The notes beneath the pieces were generated by a model that worked only from the letters and a program-made list of their open reading frames with translations, had not been told where the DNA came from and searched no databases. A program made the position numbers and the translations under genes. This document shows, piece after piece, positions 6,141 to 12,207 of a stretch of 12,667 nucleotides of DNA (positions within the stretch are counted from its first letter, which is position 1; each line of letters starts with the position of its first letter). Origin of the DNA: JAVBOJ01 sp031550755 (GTDB lineage Bacteria; Bacillota; Clostridia; Oscillospirales; UBA929); the NCBI GenBank assembly GCA_031550755.1, contig JAVBOJ010000137.1, positions 1 through 12,667 on the forward strand. The letters run 5' to 3'.

Positions 6141-7181
6141 ATGCCCAGAGAGACCATCCTCGTGGTGGATGATATTGAGATCAACCGGATTATTCTGGAA
6201 GAGATTTTGAATGAGGAATACAACATCGTGCAGAAGGAGAGCGGCCCGGCGGCGCTGGAGGCGCTGTTTTCTGGCACGGTGGAGCCCATGCTTGTCCTGT
6301 TGGACATTATGATGCCCGATATGGACGGGCATGAGGTGCTGGCGCGCATGAAGGCCAATCACATGACCCGCCGCATTCCGGTCATTTTCATCACGGCGGC
6401 CGACGCCGGCACCCATGAGACAAAGGGGCTCATGGAGGGCGCCAGCGATTATATCTCCAAGCCGTTTTATCCCAGCGTGGTCAAGGCGCGGGTGGACAAT
6501 CAGATGCGTCTGCGCAATTACAGCGAGCATCTGGAGGCCATGGTGGACGCCAAGGTCGCCGAGGTGGTGTACACCAAGGAGCGGATGCTGGAAACCATGG
6601 CCGCCGTTATTGAATACCGCAATCTGGAATCGGGGCGGCATGTCATTCGCACCCGAAATCTGTCCAAAATACTCATCAATCATCTGTGCGCCAATCCGGA
6701 CTTTCATCGGAGCATCCCCGAGTCCGACCGCGAGCTGGTGGTCAAGGCCGTTCCGGTGCATGACATCGGCAAGATCGGCATCCCGGACGAAATCCTGCTC
6801 AAGCCGGGCAAGCTCACCCCGGAGGAGTTTGAAATCATCAAAACCCATACCGTCATCGGCGCCGAGATTATCCAGTCGATTTTAGAGGTGGATGATTCCA
6901 ATTATATCATCTACTGTTTGGAAATTTGCCGCTCTCACCATGAGCGCTGGGACGGGAAGGGATACCCCGACGGGCTGTCGGGGGGGAATATTCCGCTGTC
7001 GGCGCGGATTTTGTCGGTGGTGGATGTCTACGACGCGCTGGTCAGCGAGCGGGTGTACAAGCCGCCCATCCCCCATGCGGAGGCCATCAAAATCATCGCC
7101 GAATGCGCTGGCACCCAGTTTGATCCGGAAATCGTCCGGGCGCTGCTGGAGGTCGAAGGGGCGTTCGCGAGGGAAAAATAG
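6141..7181 (+). CDS. Response regulator with HD-GYP output (c-di-GMP phosphodiesterase-like)
   Basis: A 346-aa protein. Residues 5-120 form a receiver domain: acidic pair Asp10-Asp11, phospho-acceptor Asp55 in LVLLDIMMPDMDG, Thr85 and Lys107. Residues about 145-340 form an HD-GYP domain: His167, His207-Asp208 in VHDIGKIGIPDEILLKPGKL, the His236 region in KTHTVIGAEI, and HHERWDGKGYPDGLSG (266-281) containing the GYP triad, followed by PLSARILSVVDVYDAL. All family hallmarks are present, so an active phosphodiesterase that hydrolyses c-di-GMP is the natural prediction. It starts at ATG 6141 with GGGAGG seven bases upstream; the longer frame opening at 6084 has no ribosome site. No cognate kinase adjoins it. 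A hairpin terminator follows. Confidence 0.93.
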   Translation: MPRETILVVDDIEINRIILEEILNEEYNIVQKESGPAALEALFSGTVEPMLVLLDIMMPDMDGHEVLARMKANHMTRRIPVIFITAADAGTHETKGLMEGASDYISKPFYPSVVKARVDNQMRLRNYSEHLEAMVDAKVAEVVYTKERMLETMAAVIEYRNLESGRHVIRTRNLSKILINHLCANPDFHRSIPESDRELVVKAVPVHDIGKIGIPDEILLKPGKLTPEEFEIIKTHTVIGAEIIQSILEVDDSNYIIYCLEICRSHHERWDGKGYPDGLSGGNIPLSARILSVVDVYDALVSERVYKPPIPHAEAIKIIAECAGTQFDPEIVRALLEVEGAFAREK

Positions 7182-7188
7182 GAATACA

Positions 7189-7236
7189 AGAAGGGGCTGC
7201 AACACAATTTCCATTGTGCTACAGCCCCTTCTCATT
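7189..7236. terminator. Shared hairpin terminator of convergent genes
   Basis: AGAAGGGGCTG at 7189-7199 pairs with CAGCCCCTTCT at 7222-7232, and CACAAT / ATTGTG continues the stem inside. On the plus strand CATTT follows, a short T-run. It lies 7 bp past the REC/HD-GYP stop and reaches into the stop codon of the minus-strand 40-aa ORF, so it probably ends both transcripts. The weak T-tract lowers certainty. Confidence 0.65.
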
Positions 7237-7354
7237 TGGGACTTTGCCCGGACTGGCGTCCCACTCCGCGCGGCTTGTTGCGCAGAGCGCCGAGGTTCTG
7301 GGTCTCGTTGGCGGGCGTGGTCTTTTGCTCCTTGGGCGGCTGGTTTTTTCCCAT
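7232..7354 (-). CDS. 40-aa hydrophilic basic small protein downstream of spoIIID
   Basis: A small ORF starting at ATG 7354, with AGGTGA seven bases upstream, and ending with TGA at the edge of the shared terminator hairpin. The 40-aa product is extremely hydrophilic and rich in Lys, Gln, Asn, Pro and Thr, opening MGKNQPPKEQ and ending RGVGRQSGQSPK. It has no hydrophobic core and looks intrinsically disordered. Composition and position 88 bp after spoIIID resemble minor spore proteins of the Ssp type, but I cannot match it to a named family. Support is the start site, its neat fit between spoIIID and the terminator, and the lack of any alternative there. Confidence 0.55.
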   Translation of the reverse strand: MGKNQPPKEQKTTPANETQNLGALRNKPRGVGRQSGQSPK

Positions 7355-7442
7355 CTGTTTTCACCTATACATAGAAGGATGGTGAGATGCTCTTTAGTAT
7401 TTCACGGAGGAAAGGAAATATGCGGCGCGTCTTTCACGGGGG

Positions 7443-7691
7443 TCATTCTCCCTTGTATTTGCGGCGTGTGGCCATACCGCCCCGCAGATGCCGTTCGGAT
7501 TTGTTTTCCTCCAGTACGTCCTTGACCCCGAGATACAGGGTGCGGTTAAACTGCTGCAGTCTCTCGGACAGGTCTTTGTGTACGGTGCTTTTGGAAATGC
7601 CGAACTGTTTGGCGGCGGCCCGGACGGTAGCTTTGTTTTCTATGATGTAAACCGCCACGCTGCAGGCGCGCTCCTCGATGTTTCCTTTCAC
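7443..7691 (-). CDS. spoIIID: Sporulation transcription factor SpoIIID
   Basis: An 82-aa DNA-binding protein clearly of the SpoIIID family, the mother-cell regulator that activates and represses sigma-E-dependent genes and is needed for sigma-K production. It has IEERACSVAVYIIENKATVRAAAKQFGISKSTVHKDLSERL (5-45), holding the helix-turn-helix at about 24-43, and the characteristic ERHLRGGMATRRKYKG tail (66-81) that forms the second DNA contact. B. subtilis SpoIIID, from memory about 93 aa, carries a longer C-terminal tail, so this copy ends soon after the conserved RKYKG. The start is GTG 7691, seven bases after GGAGGG. An out-of-frame ATG two bases upstream is not used. It follows the ECF cluster on the same strand with 87 bp between and has a sigma-E-like promoter candidate of its own. 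Confidence 0.93.
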   Translation of the reverse strand: MKGNIEERACSVAVYIIENKATVRAAAKQFGISKSTVHKDLSERLQQFNRTLYLGVKDVLEENKSERHLRGGMATRRKYKGE

Positions 7692-7730
7692 ATATGAGCC
7701 CTCCCCACAATTCGTACTCTTACAAAATCA

Positions 7731-7760
7731 TGTATATGCAGGGGGGAGGGAGGATATATC
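7731..7760 (-). promoter_or_regulatory. Candidate sigma-E-type promoter of spoIIID
   Basis: On the minus strand GATATAT (7754-7760) is followed after 15 bp by CATATACA (7731-7738), which resembles the sigma-E -10 CATACAAT. The transcript would start about 30 nt before the GTG. In B. subtilis spoIIID is transcribed by sigma E, which fits. The -10 match is partial. Confidence 0.5.
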
Positions 7761-7778
7761 CACGGTTTGTGGGACGGC

Positions 7779-8483
7779 CTATGCGTTTCCCGGGATGCCG
7801 CGCTGAACGTTTTCGGTCAGCCGCGCGTCGATGACGGCCTCGCCGGCAAATTCCGAGAGATCCAGCGTTTTGTCGGGCGGCAAAAAGATGGTGCAATAGA
7901 CATACGGATGCTCCAAAACGCCGCGATTTTTTCCCATGTCGGCGTCGGATATCAGCAGGATATGCGCACCGCCCGAAAATGAGACCATATCCGCCAGCAG
8001 AGCCTCGGCCTGCGCCCGACCGTCTGCGCGGGAGGAGACGGTATATTGCATTCGGATGGCGTCGTCCTCGGCGGGCAGCACCTTGACCTTGGTCACCCCG
8101 GCGGAGATTTTGAGGCTGTCGGTGTACGGGAAGCTGACCTCCTCGCGCACCTCGGCGTACTCGGGATAGAGCCGCAGCGCCGCCGTGAGGGAAACCTCGT
8201 CCTCAAAGGAGGAGACAAACAGAAAACCCGCGTAAAAGGTCACCGAGACAAACAGAAACAGACCGATGAACACCATGCTGAGGAGATCATAGGATATTTT
8301 TTCGTCCTTTTTTCGAAAGACGAACACCAGAATTTCCGCGCCCAGGGCAACCAAGATGACCGGCCAGCCGCGCAGAAAAACAGACAGCACCGACAGGCGG
8401 GTGAACAGCGACACCAGCATCAGCACGCCGGCGGCCACCAGCGTGAGTCCCATGGAAACAGTGCCTACGCGACGGTTTTTCAT
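7779..8483 (-). CDS. LiaI/LiaF-like membrane protein in the ECF sigma operon
   Basis: A 234-aa protein with three N-terminal membrane segments at about 8-28, 31-57 and 68-92. The RGWPVILVALGAEILVFVFRKK stretch is of the LiaI/LiaF-like transmembrane type (the GxxPxxLxxxGxxxL pattern seen in envelope-stress proteins). The rest (93-234) is a soluble, probably extracytoplasmic part with beta-strand character (KISAGVTKVKVLPAEDDAIRMQYTVS), as in LiaF/DUF2154-type domains, but I cannot assign it firmly. It starts at ATG 8483 with GGAGGA six bases upstream. The start overlaps the stop of the TM2-like gene by 4 bp. It is the last gene of the ECF cluster and would be co-expressed, which suggests an envelope-stress sensor or effector. 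Confidence 0.7.
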   Translation of the reverse strand: MKNRRVGTVSMGLTLVAAGVLMLVSLFTRLSVLSVFLRGWPVILVALGAEILVFVFRKKDEKISYDLLSMVFIGLFLFVSVTFYAGFLFVSSFEDEVSLTAALRLYPEYAEVREEVSFPYTDSLKISAGVTKVKVLPAEDDAIRMQYTVSSRADGRAQAEALLADMVSFSGGAHILLISDADMGKNRGVLEHPYVYCTIFLPPDKTLDLSEFAGEAVIDARLTENVQRGIPGNA

Positions 8484-9019
8484 CGGTCATCCTCCTTTGG
8501 CTTGCGCCCCGAGGCGACGAGCAGCCGGAACCCGAAGAACAGAAGCGCCAGCGCCAGCAGCGTGGGAGCTAAATAGGAGGAGAGGAAGAAGGCAACTTCG
8601 TGCATCATTTGGTTGTCAATGCGGTTCAGGGCGGGCAGCAGCGTGCTGTTGACAAAGATGAGCACGCCAAACACAATCAGGCCGACGGCGATCCATTTGT
8701 GATACTTGCGCTGTAATGTCGGCTTTTTGAACAGGGGCAGGGAAAAGACGTCGTCCTCCGGGAACAGCACCCCGTCGCGCCGCATCCGGGTCAGGGAGTG
8801 CATGGAGTCAAACATGGCGTACAGCCAGACCACCGCCATGGCGGCGATCGGGAAAACCACCAAAAAATCCAGCCGCGTCCAGCCGGTCATGACGACGAAC
8901 CCGATGGACAGACAGAACAGCGTCAGATATTGCAGGCCGCGCTTCATATAGCCGAGGTACATATGGCCCGCGCCGGGGATGCAGGAAAACACGACGGTCA
9001 AAAAACGGTTTTTCTTCAT
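8480..9019 (-). CDS. TM2-like multi-pass membrane protein in the ECF sigma operon
   Basis: A 179-aa protein. The N-terminal FSCIPGAGHMYLGYMKRGLQYL segment has the PGxGHxYLGxxxxGLxxL pattern of TM2-type membrane domains. Membrane segments lie at about 32-48, 53-72, 111-131 and 150-171 (numbered from an optional upstream ATG at 9025). I chose ATG 9019 because AAGGAG is eight bases from it; the ATG at 9025 is only two bases from that site. Function is unknown. The gene lies between the candidate anti-sigma gene and the LiaI-like gene, overlapping the latter by 4 bp, so it is part of the sigma-factor transcription unit. Confidence 0.78.
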   Translation of the reverse strand: MKKNRFLTVVFSCIPGAGHMYLGYMKRGLQYLTLFCLSIGFVVMTGWTRLDFLVVFPIAAMAVVWLYAMFDSMHSLTRMRRDGVLFPEDDVFSLPLFKKPTLQRKYHKWIAVGLIVFGVLIFVNSTLLPALNRIDNQMMHEVAFFLSSYLAPTLLALALLFFGFRLLVASGRKPKEDDR

Positions 9020-9032
9020 TTTCATTTCTCCT

Positions 9033-9338
9033 TTATCTGCTCACGAGCGTTTCGATCAGGCGGGAGACCTCCGAGGCCGAGGAGGTCAAAAACGCGAAAA
9101 TGTTTTGAAACAGGCCGAAGCCGGTCAGACACAGGACACAGGCGGCGGCGGCAAAGCAGGAGACCGCCAGCAGGCGCGAGCGGATAGACCATTCGCGTCG
9201 GTCGCGCTGGGCGGCCAGCTGCCGGAGGATGTCCGGCGCGAGGTCGCGCGCGGGGGTCAGCAGCTGCGCTTCCTGCTCGGCGATAAAGGCGCGCAGCGCC
9301 TCGTCGTCGGTCAGCAGCCGGGTATAATGGTCGGTCAT
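9033..9338 (-). CDS. Small single-TM protein, candidate anti-sigma factor
   Basis: A 101-aa protein with a cytoplasmic helical N-terminal part (about 1-55, rich in Leu, Ala, Glu and Arg), one membrane segment at about 57-83, and a short external tail. It has no HxxxCxxC zinc anti-sigma motif. Its ATG at 9338 overlaps the sigma-factor stop by 4 bp (ATGA), with AGGTGGG upstream at 9346-9352. This is the usual gene order and translational coupling for a cognate anti-sigma factor. The assignment therefore rests on context and topology, not on sequence similarity. Part of the gene was also open as an extension into the sigma frame, which is rejected because that has no ribosome site. Confidence 0.65.
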   Translation of the reverse strand: MTDHYTRLLTDDEALRAFIAEQEAQLLTPARDLAPDILRQLAAQRDRREWSIRSRLLAVSCFAAAACVLCLTGFGLFQNIFAFLTSSASEVSRLIETLVSR

Positions 9339-9856
9339 GTGTCGTCCCACCTTTCTCTGAGCAGTTTGCGGGCGCGGTAGAGCCGGGTTTCCACCGTTTT
9401 TTTCGGCAGATGCTCCGCCGCCGCGATCTCCCGGACGCTGAGCCCCTCCTCGGCGAAGCGCGTCAGCACGGCGGCGTACTTGGGCGGCAGGGAGTCCAGC
9501 GCGTCCTTGAGGCGGCGCATGGCGTCCCGCCGGGCGGCGGTCTCCTCGGTGTTGTCCGGTGCCAACAGCCGGGGCCATACCGACTCAAAGTCCTCCCGCG
9601 GCGCCCGCCCGGCCTTCTTTTGAAAATCCAGACAGGTGTTGATCGCGATGCGGCACAGCCAGGCCTTTTCGTCGGCTCCGTCAAAGCTTGACAGCGCGCC
9701 GAGGGCCTTGAGGAAGGTCTCCTGGGTCAGATCCTCCGCGTCGGGCGGACTGTGTACGATGCGCATACAGACGGTGTAAACGAGGCGTTGGTGCCGCGCG
9801 ATGAGGTCGGCCATGCGGCTGGTATCGCCGGCGGCGATCGGTTGGTTCTGCGGCAT
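9335..9856 (-). CDS. ECF-type RNA polymerase sigma factor
   Basis: A 173-aa sigma-70 family protein of ECF size and layout. Region 2 covers about 18-80: DLIARHQRLVYTVCMRIV, the core-binding DAEDLTQETFLKAL (39-52) and the -10-recognition segment SSFDGADEKAWLCRIAINTCLDF. Region 4 covers about 115-170: LDSLPPKYAAVLTRFAEEGLSVREIAAAEHLPKKTVETRLYRARKLLRE, whose helix-turn-helix recognises the -35. No region 1 or 3 is present. The start is ATG 9856, six bases after GAGGAGG. It heads an operon with a candidate anti-sigma gene and two membrane proteins, typical of envelope-stress control. It is divergent from the REC-SARP gene across 162 bp. Confidence 0.93.
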   Translation of the reverse strand: MPQNQPIAAGDTSRMADLIARHQRLVYTVCMRIVHSPPDAEDLTQETFLKALGALSSFDGADEKAWLCRIAINTCLDFQKKAGRAPREDFESVWPRLLAPDNTEETAARRDAMRRLKDALDSLPPKYAAVLTRFAEEGLSVREIAAAEHLPKKTVETRLYRARKLLRERWDDT

Positions 9857-9892
9857 GGCCTTCCTCCTCTTTTCTTTTTCGGGATCCCATTC

Positions 9893-9928
9893 AGTATAAA
9901 CGAACGGCGAGACAAGATCACTTCAAAT
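9893..9928 (-). promoter_or_regulatory. Candidate promoter(s) of the ECF sigma operon
   Basis: On the minus strand TATACT (9893-9898) can serve as a -10, but the hexamer 17 bp upstream, GTGATC, is a poor -35. Alternatively TGAAGT followed after 17 bp by CGTTTA resembles an ECF-type autoregulated promoter (sigma-W-like TGAAAC, 16 bp, CGTA). The two overlap and the sequence does not decide between them. Confidence 0.35.
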
Positions 9929-9941
9929 ATTCACTTTTTGA

Positions 9942-9970
9942 TTGTAGAACGGCGTGCGGCTTGGTATAAT
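9942..9970 (+). promoter_or_regulatory. Promoter of the REC-SARP operon
   Basis: TTGTAG at 9942-9947 and a perfect TATAAT at 9965-9970 are separated by 17 bp. The -10 ends 48 bp before the TTG start at 10019. Confidence 0.75.
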
Positions 9971-10018
9971 ACGGGCAGACAAGGGAATCAGAAGTTTCCT
10001 GGGGAGGTGCGGCGGCAT

Positions 10019-10831
10019 TTGAGAGTGATTGCTGTGGACGATGAGGTATTTGCTCTGCGCGATTTGAAAGAGGCCATCATGCAGGCCATCCCCGACTGCG
10101 AGCCGGACTGCTTTTCCTCGCCGGCGGACGCGCTCCGGTACGCGGAGGAGAGCAGGGTGGACGTGGCGTTTTTGGACATCGAAATGAGCGGGATGAACGG
10201 GCTGGCGCTGGCCAAGCACCTGAAAGACCTCAACCCCAAGACCAACATCGTGTTTGTCACGGGCTACCGGGATTATTCCTGCGACGCGTTCACCCTGCGG
10301 GCGTCGGGGTATATCCTCAAGCCGGTCAAGGCGGGCGAGATCCAAAGCGAGATCGAAAACCTGCGCTATGTCCGGGCGGACAAGGCGGAGGGCCGCCTGA
10401 AGGTGCAATGTTTTGGAAACTTCGAGGTGTTTTGGGAAGAAAAGCCGTTGAATTTTTCGCGAAAAAAGACGAAAGAGCTGTTCGCCTATCTGGTCAGTCA
10501 TCGCGGCGCGGGCTGCACCAACGGCGAAATTGCCGCCGTGCTGTGGGAGGACTTCCCCGATTCCGATTCGCTGCAAAGCAATCTGCGCAATTTGGTGTCC
10601 GATCTGTCGGCGGTGCTTAAATCGGTGGGCGCGGAGGACGTGCTGATCAAAAGCCGGGGCAGCTTGGCCGTGGCGGCCGACCGGCTGGATTGCGACTATT
10701 ATCAATTTTACCGGGGAGAGGCCAGAGCCGTCAACAGCTACGCCGGCGAATTCATGTCGCAGTACAGCTGGGCGGAATTTGCCATCGGCAATTTAAACCG
10801 CAGAGCCGAGGAAAAGGAGGAAAAACAGTGA
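10019..10831 (+). CDS. REC-SARP response regulator
   Basis: A 270-aa protein. Residues 1-115 form a complete receiver: Asp7-Asp8, phospho-acceptor Asp53 in VAFLDIEMSGMNG, Thr81 and Lys101. Residues about 125-215 form an OmpR-like winged helix of SARP type (LKVQCFGNFEVFWEEKPLNFSRKKTKELFAYLVSHRG, then TNGEIAAVLW and SLQSNLRNLVSDLSAVL). A short BTAD-like tail follows (DYYQFYRGEARAVNSYAGEFMSQYSWAEF). It should bind DNA when phosphorylated. The start is TTG 10019, the first codon that keeps the receiver complete. GGAGG at 10003-10007 is 11 bases upstream, slightly long. Longer frames reaching 9752 run through the promoter and are rejected. GTGA overlap couples it to the next receiver gene. The likely cognate kinase is the convergent LytS-type gene 11318-12049. 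Confidence 0.9.
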   Translation: MRVIAVDDEVFALRDLKEAIMQAIPDCEPDCFSSPADALRYAEESRVDVAFLDIEMSGMNGLALAKHLKDLNPKTNIVFVTGYRDYSCDAFTLRASGYILKPVKAGEIQSEIENLRYVRADKAEGRLKVQCFGNFEVFWEEKPLNFSRKKTKELFAYLVSHRGAGCTNGEIAAVLWEDFPDSDSLQSNLRNLVSDLSAVLKSVGAEDVLIKSRGSLAVAADRLDCDYYQFYRGEARAVNSYAGEFMSQYSWAEFAIGNLNRRAEEKEEKQ

Positions 10832-11190
10832 TTATTTTGGCGGTGGATCCGGACACGGCGGCGCTCGAGCGCCTGTCCGCCTGTCTGCGGGCTGTCTATC
10901 CGGACAGCGAGATCGTGACCTTTTCCGATCCGCTTTTGGCGGTCAAATACGGATACAACCACAGCATTGACGTTCTGTTTGCCGAAATCGAGATGAAGGG
11001 CATGGGCGGATTTGATATCGCCCGGCTGATCCGCAACAGCCGCAAAGGCGAGACGCCGGTGTCGGTCAACTTTGTCACCTCCACCGAGGAGTACCGCACC
11101 GACGCGCTGCGGTTTTTGGCCGACGGGTACTTACGCAAGCCGGTAGATGAGGACGCGATTAGGGGATTGTCAAAAAGCAGTGCTTTTTGA
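10828..11190 (+). CDS. Stand-alone degenerate receiver domain, Glu at the phospho-acceptor site
   Basis: A 120-aa protein that is only a receiver-like fold. It starts at GTG 10828, overlapping the REC-SARP stop (GTGA), with GGAGG seven bases upstream. The first acidic pair reads DPD (7-9), the phospho-acceptor Asp is replaced by Glu53 (VLFAEIEMKGMGG, aligned with FLDIEMSGMNG in the upstream protein), Thr84 is kept, and Lys104 is kept in LRKPVDED. It cannot be phosphorylated in the usual way, and Glu may mimic the phosphorylated state. The end, DEDAIRGLSKSSAF, is truncated within the last receiver helix. Its final codons and stop are encoded by a perfect 33-bp hairpin, so the gene may have lost its original C-terminal part, perhaps a SARP output domain. 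Function is unknown; modulation of the partner regulator is an inference. Confidence 0.78.
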   Translation: MIILAVDPDTAALERLSACLRAVYPDSEIVTFSDPLLAVKYGYNHSIDVLFAEIEMKGMGGFDIARLIRNSRKGETPVSVNFVTSTEEYRTDALRFLADGYLRKPVDEDAIRGLSKSSAF

Positions 11191-11196
11191 CAATCC
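11164..11196. repeat. Perfect 33-bp inverted repeat at the end of the receiver gene
   Basis: GGATTGTCAAAAAGCA at 11164-11179 and TGCTTTTTGACAATCC at 11181-11196 are exact reverse complements, 16 bp each, separated by one G. The right arm supplies the TGA stop (11188-11190) of the receiver gene. GCGTCGC follows instead of a T-run, so it is not an ordinary terminator. A related core, GTTGTCAAAAAA, occurs at 1145-1156 beside another hairpin, which suggests a dispersed palindromic repeat. Confidence 0.85.
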
Positions 11197-11241
11197 GCGT
11201 CGCTGCGGCGGGACTCCGTGCAGCAAGCCGCACTCAACGTG

Positions 11242-11269
11242 AAAAGGAGGGGGCTTCCCCCTCCTTTTT
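11242..11269. terminator. Bidirectional intrinsic terminator between the receiver and kinase genes
   Basis: AAAAGGAGGGGG at 11242-11253 and CCCCCTCCTTTT at 11257-11268 are perfect 12-bp arms around a CTT loop. There is a T-run on the plus strand and four T on the minus strand. It lies between two convergent genes and can end both. A small 6-bp hairpin at 11289-11304 lies closer to the kinase stop. Confidence 0.9.
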
Positions 11270-11317
11270 ACACTTTTCTTCCCCCCTTTGGTTTGTGTAA
11301 ACCACAGGAAATCCTCT

Positions 11318-12049
11318 TTATGTTCGCGGCAGACGCAGCGTCACCGTGGTGCCGACGCCGACGGTGCTTTGGATGTCCAAGGCGCCGCCGCACGCCGAGG
11401 CCAGCCGGCTGCGCACGTTTTCGATGCCCACATGACTGCGGCCGTCCTGCGGCGGACGGTCGGGGTCAAAGCCCGCGCCGTCGTCCGAAACGGTGATGAT
11501 CGTTTCGGCGTCGGTCTGCGCCGTCCGGACGGTCACGGAGCCGCCCTCTTCTTTTTTTGTAATGCCATAGCGCACGGCGTTTTCCACAATGGCCTGTACG
11601 GTCAGCGCCGGGATCAGAAACTCCGTGGCGGACAGCTCCCAGACCACCCGTACCCTGCCGCCGAAGCGCTTTTTTTCCAGCGCCAAGTAGTTTTTGACAT
11701 GCTCCAGCTCTTTTTCAAACGGGATGGGCTGGATGCGGGTCAGGGAGTCCAGATTGGCGCGCAGATAATCGGAAAATTCCGAGACGGTCTCCTTGGCCGC
11801 CTTGGGATCAATGTCGCAGAGCTGTTTGATGACCACCAGCGTGTTGTAGAGGAAATGCGGCTGGATTTGGGAGAGCATGATGGCAATGCGGTTTTGCGTC
11901 AGCTCGTTTTCCAGCCGGCTGTATGCGGCCATTTCCCGCTGCTGGCGCTCCTCGCGCAGAGCCCGGGACTTTTTGAAAATATACAGGTACAAAACGCCCC
12001 AGACCAGGAGCGCCAAGAGGTTGAGCGCCAAAAGCAGCATCGGTTCCAA
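11318..12049 (-). CDS. LytS/YehU-type sensor histidine kinase
   Basis: A 243-aa kinase. One membrane segment lies at about 4-25, followed by a charged helix, then the His_kinase (PF06580-type) block with phospho-acceptor His65 in LSQIQPHFLYNTL, and a HATPase domain: N-box AIVENAVRYGI (153-163, Asn157), G1 DDGAGFD (189-195), G2 HVGIENVRSRL (206-216), and GVGTTVTLRLP (231-241). With only a short extracellular part and no input domain, it probably senses through its membrane helix or a partner. The start is TTG 12049, chosen because GGGAGGGG is seven bases upstream. An in-frame ATG at 12040 is too far from it, and an ATG at 12053 is in another frame. It is convergent with the REC-SARP/receiver pair. 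Kinases of this type usually pair with LytTR or AraC regulators, so a SARP partner is notable. Confidence 0.9.
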   Translation of the reverse strand: MEPMLLLALNLLALLVWGVLYLYIFKKSRALREERQQREMAAYSRLENELTQNRIAIMLSQIQPHFLYNTLVVIKQLCDIDPKAAKETVSEFSDYLRANLDSLTRIQPIPFEKELEHVKNYLALEKKRFGGRVRVVWELSATEFLIPALTVQAIVENAVRYGITKKEEGGSVTVRTAQTDAETIITVSDDGAGFDPDRPPQDGRSHVGIENVRSRLASACGGALDIQSTVGVGTTVTLRLPRT

Positions 12050-12056
12050 TCATTTT

Positions 12057-12064
12057 CCCCTCCC
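12057..12064 (-). promoter_or_regulatory. Ribosome site that fixes the TTG start of the kinase
   Basis: GGGAGGGG on the minus strand ends seven bases before TTG 12049. The nearby ATG at 12053 is only 4 bp away and out of frame, and ATG 12040 is 16 bp away, so TTG is the best start. Confidence 0.65.
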
Positions 12065-12156
12065 GGTTGCGGTCGTTTTGTTGCCAGGGGAATTGTATCG
12101 CAACAGGCATCACTTTGCAAGGCCTCAAAAAAGTTTTTCAGAAATTTTTAATAATG

Positions 12157-12177
12157 CAGAAAAAAAGTCTTTTTCTG
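12157..12177. repeat. A/T-rich hairpin in the divergent intergenic region
   Basis: CAGAAAAA at 12157-12164 pairs with TTTTTCTG at 12170-12177 around AAGTC. It lies directly upstream of the -35 candidate of the secreted-protein gene, in a region much richer in A and T than its surroundings. It may be an operator or bent DNA; no regulator is identified. Confidence 0.5.
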
Positions 12178-12207
12178 TTGCACTTCTGTTGCGCTCCTCG
12201 TTATATA
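12178..12207 (+). promoter_or_regulatory. Candidate promoter of the secreted-protein gene
   Basis: TTGCAC at 12178-12183 and TATATA at 12202-12207 are 18 bp apart. A TATACT at 12204-12209 overlaps but would be 20 bp away. A TTGACA at 12211-12216 lacks a -10 at the right distance. GGAGGAG at 12231-12237 is the ribosome site. Confidence 0.5.

Noticed and set aside
7387..7650. Plus-strand ORF antisense to spoIIID with a good-looking GGAGGAAAGGA before an internal ATG (7420)
   Set aside because: The product is Arg/Cys/Ser-rich with no family features and lies entirely across spoIIID. The purine-rich stretch is probably chance, although an antisense transcript cannot be excluded.
9752..10018. N-terminal extension of the REC-SARP gene
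   Set aside because: It would cover the promoter and the divergent sigma gene. The receiver fold begins at residue 1 from TTG 10019.
11218..12151. Plus-strand ORFs 11218-11496 and 11288-12151
   Set aside because: They pass through the terminator or are antisense to the histidine kinase, which has every kinase motif.
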